The notes below the pieces were generated by a model. That model was given only the letters and a program-made list of their open reading frames with translations. It ran no database searches and was not told the DNA's origin. Below, in pieces: positions 60,676 through 64,000 of a stretch of DNA of 64,000 nt. A program made the position numbers and the translations under genes. The number at the start of each line of letters is the position of its first letter. Position 1 is the first letter of the stretch. Source of the DNA: Lepidostoma basale (Eukaryota; Arthropoda; Insecta; Trichoptera; Lepidostomatidae); NCBI GenBank assembly GCA_022606425.2, contig JAHDVF020000440.1, forward strand, positions 930,001 to 994,000, in the 5' to 3' direction.

Positions 60676-60952
60676 AAGCTGTGCCAGACTTGTAAACAAG
60701 CTTCTAACAGGGGTCACCTTGGTGGGAAGCTTATGGAGCCCACGGTTGGTGTTTGCGTCCACACTGGTTTACAACAAGGCTCCCACCTCATACAACGGCG
60801 GCATCCACACGCGGTTTACGACGCGCGTTAGTCCACAGAGGTTGTTGAAGGTCAAACAAAATTTTGTTGTAAACAAGTGTTTACACTGTTGTAAACCGCC
60901 GGTGGAGACCGATGTAGAGGGCTTGTTTACAACAGTCTGGCAGGGGTTTAAG
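60676..60952. mobile_element. Long-TIR MITE, family X, copy 2
   Basis: AAGCTGTGCCAGACTTGTAA-ACAAGC and inverse GCTTGTTTACAACAGTCTGG-CAGGGGTTT. Interior matches copy 1 (GAGCCCACGGTTGGTGT, GTTGAAGGTCAAAC, AACCGCCGGTGGAGACCGAT). Confidence 0.75.
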
Positions 60953-61499
60953 GGTCGGAACAAGAACACCGTATATAGAATATGTAAAAAAAATTATGGA
61001 ATTTTTTTTATTTAATATTCACGCCGAATTGGTCTGCACTGCGCTAATGTATACATTTATTGAGCTTAAACATAATATTTACTCAAGATCCATCGTATGA
61101 TAATATCGATAACGTCTCAGATAAGTGCTCAAGCAAATAGTGCGGGATGCTTAACGAAAACCTAAGTGCAGATACTCCGGGCTGCATGAGTAAGACGTTG
61201 CGGAGTGCTTTCAATATTTACGTATGAGATTCCTTTAATTAGCACCTTAGTTATCGAAGACGTGTCAGTTTAAGAGAGGAAAAAATAGTACTAATGCGTT
61301 ATGTGCCGTTCTAATTTCACGAAAAAAGATGTAATGTCAAATTTACGATAGTCCATCGGCCATAGACCAAATTTAGGTATAACAAACAGCGATTGTTATA
61401 CATATATAATATAAAAACATATTAAAACATAAAAATGAAGCCAATTACATGCTACAAGTTACAACCTGTGGAATATTCACGAAAGAAAACCAAATCTTA
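60953..61499. other. No gene seen
   Basis: AT-rich; unclassified. Confidence 0.4.
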
Positions 61500-61595
61500 A
61501 TATAACTAACTAACTAACCATCACGTCGTAGGCAGAAAGAATGGACTGCCACACTTTTCTTTCCTGACATTTCTCTCGATTCCTCAACATTCACG
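61500..61595 (-). mobile_element. Family R LINE, very short copy
   Basis: ATAACTAACTAACTAACC tail, ATCACGTCG joined to TAGGCAGAAAGAATGGACTG (hairpin deleted), TTTCTTTCCTGAC, then TCGATTCCTCAACATTCACG. Under 100 bp. Confidence 0.7.
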
Positions 61596-61772
61596 TGATT
61601 GTCAAACTGACTTTGGTCTGTTGCAGTATTCACGTGACAGTAAATTGGCGATAGAGTAACTACCTTTCACATGTAACGAGAATCAATATGATAACTATAC
61701 CCTTTTCATAGATTTGGCTCGCGCTGTAATTATTAAGAGAGTGATTCAACAAAATAATATAATACAATATAA
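61590..61772 (+). mobile_element. SINE T, (AAT)-tail variant
   Basis: ACGTGATTGTCAAACTGACT, TTCACGTGACAGTAAATTGG, CGATAGAGTAACTACC, TTTGGCTCGCGCTGTAATTA, GTGATTCAACAAAATAATAT. The head is missing; abuts element C. Confidence 0.7.
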
Positions 61773-61773
61773 T

Positions 61774-62106
61774 AATAGTCCATTGTTTTGGCCGAAACAC
61801 TATGATACTTTAACATTTATAACTGTTAATGAAAAAACTTTGTTTTTGAATCGCTTAATTGTATTTTATTTTACGACAGCTGTAAAAAAAAATCAAATTG
61901 ACATACGAACTATTGTTACATTATTGTAACACCTGATTATGTAACACCCCATAATCAGGTGTTACATTATTGTAACACCCCATAATCAGGTGTTGCATTA
62001 TTGTAACACCTGATTATGTCAACATTGGTTGATGAAACAGCTGTCGTAAAATAAAATACGATTAAGCGATACAAAAACAAAGTTTTTTTTATTAACAGTT
62101 ATACAA
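61774..62106. mobile_element. Element C, inverted dimer with tripled centre
   Basis: Left arm AATAGTCCATTGTTTTGGCC to TTTTACGACAGCTG; right arm GGTTGATGAAACAGCTGTCG to TATTAACAGTTATAC. The plus core (about 62010-62050) is CTGATTA-TG, hairpin TCAAC/GTTGA, T, GAAAC-AGCT-GTC. The centre (61925-62015) repeats TAACACCTGATTATG and its inverse several times. Confidence 0.75.
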
Positions 62107-62109
62107 TAT

Positions 62110-62475
62110 AATGGCGTTAGTGTGTAGATCATATATAGAGTTATCTTAAAAATATTAACATATGTAATCAAAATCTTCATAGATGGCACATTGAAACTGA
62201 CATGTGAAATCTGGCATAGGACTTTAACATATATACAACTTCCAAAAATTTGGCAGGCATGGTCATAAAGAAAGGTGAAATGGGAAATGTTGTAATTACA
62301 TAAAGCGTGCGCTTAACCCAACCAATGACAGGTCTTAAGTCCTGTAAACACCTTGATCAACCATATTCAGTTTCCAATTTGCATCTTCGTCTCTATTGAG
62401 ATACAATTAAATCATGAATTGATAACCCACGGTGGGTGAAATCCAGTATTCGTATACAAGTAAAAGTATACATTC
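62110..62475 (-). repeat. Repeat D, copy 5
   Basis: Same orientation as copy 1: ACATATATACAACTTCC, CGTGCGCTTAACCCAACCAA, TGACAGGTCTTAAGTCCTGT, GCATCTTCGTCTCTATTGAG, CCACGGTGGGTGAAATCCAG. Confidence 0.7.
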
Positions 62476-62499
62476 ACAAAAAATATAATAATAATAATT

Positions 62500-62630
62500 T
62501 CTTATTTCGTCGTGCGGTATTCTAATATTTATCGTTTTCTCGCACATCCTTCTCAGTTATCATTTCTACGACATTTATCCTACTTTCATCCTTCTTTTGC
62601 TGGCTCGATGCTTCACTTCTATGATACGAT
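62500..62630 (-). mobile_element. Family R LINE scrap
   Basis: Minus strand: AVEMITEKDVREN-like with KKDESRINVVEM, SEASSQQK; covers only the MYGSE to YDR region. Degenerate. Confidence 0.55.
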
Positions 62631-63077
62631 TGTAATTTTTACAAAAAAATTTGATGCGTTGTTTTTCTTTTCCATGGGTTTTATGTGGAAAGTCCGCTGC
62701 ATATAATACGATAATACTACCGCGTAATTCTGAAATAGCGTTAAGCAGAACAGCTTTTAACGAGGGTTTACTGTACCTATGTATTCGTATATAAGATAAT
62801 TTGTTAGCGGCTGTTCGAAAGTCGTTTGCGCTGTTAGAGGGTCAATATTATGGCTTCATTGCAAGAAGCGCCCGTAACCTGAATAGTTCAAGGGATGGCC
62901 AATGAAATCATTGTGACAGATAAGTCCTTGGGACCTGTATACTTCATTCAATTATGCAATTCGTCTAACTTAGGTTCTAGAACAGTCGCAAATTTAGTTT
63001 AATTTCTCCAAAAGTGTATAGCATGGCCAAGTCTGTCAAAAACGGAATCAATGTGTCGATTATAAAATTTTAATAAC
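62631..63077. other. No gene seen
   Basis: Nothing recognised. Confidence 0.4.
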
Positions 63078-63350
63078 AATTTAACCCTTAACAGACGTAA
63101 GTCACCTCTGACGTGACAACAGAACTATGTCGCTGCGGTCGTATGGCACTTGTGAGGTGACATGATGACTCATGTTGAATCTTGTTGTCTGTGGAATCTG
63201 CGCGTAATTACTTTGTCAGTTGAATATTACCAATGGGGCGATGAACATACACAGTGCATCTAAAAAATTAAATATTGATAGGATTACATACACAAAATAT
63301 ACAAAAGCTTACGTCCGATAAGGGTTAAAATACTCTTATTCTGTTTTAAA
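63078..63350. mobile_element. TTAA-bounded repeat, copy 1
   Basis: TTAACCCTTAACAGACGTAA-G at 63081 and inverse CTTACGTCCGATAAGGGTTA-A ending 63328. TTAA targets, CCCTTA ends and short TIR suggest a piggyBac-like MITE of about 240 bp. The same flanking AATACTCTTATTCTGTTTTA also follows copy 2, so the duplicated unit is longer than the TIR element. Confidence 0.6.
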
Positions 63351-63670
63351 CACCCTACGTATTATATTTGAACGTACGTGATACGTTCACTTTGACTGTA
63401 CCATTCTGCGCTATCCCGTATCACGCGCTCGAGAAAAAGGAATATACCTAAAATGTACAAACTGTTAGGAATACGCGAGTGTGCCAACACACTTGTGTAC
63501 AAGTCTTCACAAGTATGATAGTTTTACAAGAGGCAGGCGAAGTGTGCAATCGAGTCTTTGACGTTTCGTAATTTAATAAAATAAAATTAATATATAATTA
63601 AATTTAGTTAATAAAAACCTGCTATTTTTGAACGTGTCTCGGAAAATTACCCGAAGGTAGGGCGGTTAAA
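63351..63670. other. No gene seen
   Basis: Spacer between the two TTAA-bounded repeats; not recognised. Confidence 0.35.
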
Positions 63671-63673
63671 AAC

Positions 63674-63936
63674 AATTTAACCCTTAACAGACCTAAGTCA
63701 CCTCTGACGTGACAATAGAACTTTATCGCTGCGGTCGTATGGCACATGTGATGTGACATGACAATTCATGTTGTCTGTGGAATCTGCGCGTAATTACTTT
63801 GTCAGTTGAATATTGTTAACGGGGCGATGAACATACAGAGTGCCTATTTCAAATTAAATATTGATTGCATAACATATACAAAATATAAAAAAGTTTACGT
63901 CCGGAATGGGTTAAAATACTCTTATTCTGTTTTAAC
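63674..63936. mobile_element. TTAA-bounded repeat, copy 2
   Basis: TTAACCCTTAACAGACCTAA-G at 63678 and GTTTACGTCCGGAATGGGTT-AA ending 63914. About 597 bp downstream of copy 1 in direct orientation, slightly shorter inside (AATCTTG deleted). Confidence 0.6.
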
Positions 63937-63957
63937 ATTAGTTTATTTTGTTTAATA

Positions 63958-64000
63958 GAACCAACCGGTTTCGCTCCCGCCGGAGCTTTATCATGGTTGC
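63958..64000 (-). other. Hammerhead-like motif, truncated by window end
   Basis: Minus strand: ATGATAA, A, hairpin GCTCC-GGCG-GGAGC, GAAAC-CG-GTT, GGTT. Same hairpin as 41151-41205 but the box is ATGATAA instead of CTGACGA. Confidence 0.5.

Noticed and set aside
60380..61015. A 211-codon plus-strand ORF
   Set aside because: Artefact: the LINE stop codon is deleted, so the frame continues through the TTG tail and MITE X. Only the first ~85 residues are LINE protein.
1..64000. Bacterial or viral origin, operons, phage or defence systems
   Set aside because: Codon usage, absence of ribosome-binding sites and operons, and the abundance of LINE, SINE, mariner and hAT sequences point to a eukaryotic (insect-like) nuclear genome. 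No viral gene recognised.

Overview
Eukaryotic, AT-rich, gene-poor DNA that looks like repeat-dense insect chromatin. The support is a mauritiana/irritans-type mariner, Jockey and RTE-like LINEs with insect-style C-termini, hAT and TTAA-type MITEs, and a tRNA-derived SINE. I cannot fix the order from sequence alone. I found no rRNA gene, functional tRNA gene, CRISPR array or convincing host gene. Apart from one mariner transposase, every recognisable protein is a transposon fragment.

The dominant component is an RTE-like LINE, called family R here. About 30 5'-truncated copies lie on both strands from end to end. Each keeps the last 80-240 residues of the ORF. A TGA stop is followed almost at once by a (TTAG)n or (TTTG)n tail. 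A non-coding element (family G) carries the same 3' end and is probably mobilised by R. Other LINE remnants are several RTE-like families with (GAA)n or (ATG)n tails (Q1-Q7) and a Jockey family with a TGATT tail.

A second layer is made of small, often palindromic elements: A (e.g. 36960-37215), B (e.g. 20114-20352), C (e.g. 57718-58110) and several single motifs. They share no overall sequence but carry a common core: CTGANGA-like box, one extra base, hairpin, GAAAC, then GTC or GTT. That layout resembles a minimal type I hammerhead ribozyme with a very short stem III. Three of them have 11-13 bp target-site duplications (TSDs), as expected of retroposition.

A third layer is DNA transposons: the intact mariner at 47773-49099, mariner relics, an internally deleted Tc1/mariner family N, hAT MITEs with perfect 8-bp TSDs, TTAA-bounded elements, long-TIR MITEs and a decayed Mutator-like element at 55266-56843.

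Many insertions are nested with exact TSDs, so relative ages can be read directly. Examples: G in hAT MITE in LINE at 44025-44930; R in R plus hAT MITE at 25735-26590; ATG-tailed RTE in R at 32235-33245; mariner in Jockey at 29280-30130; LINE in C at 50300-51065 and 57718-58110. The rest is AT-rich DNA in which I see nothing classifiable. Family letters are local labels. Coordinates of decayed copies are approximate to about 10-20 bp unless a TSD is quoted.
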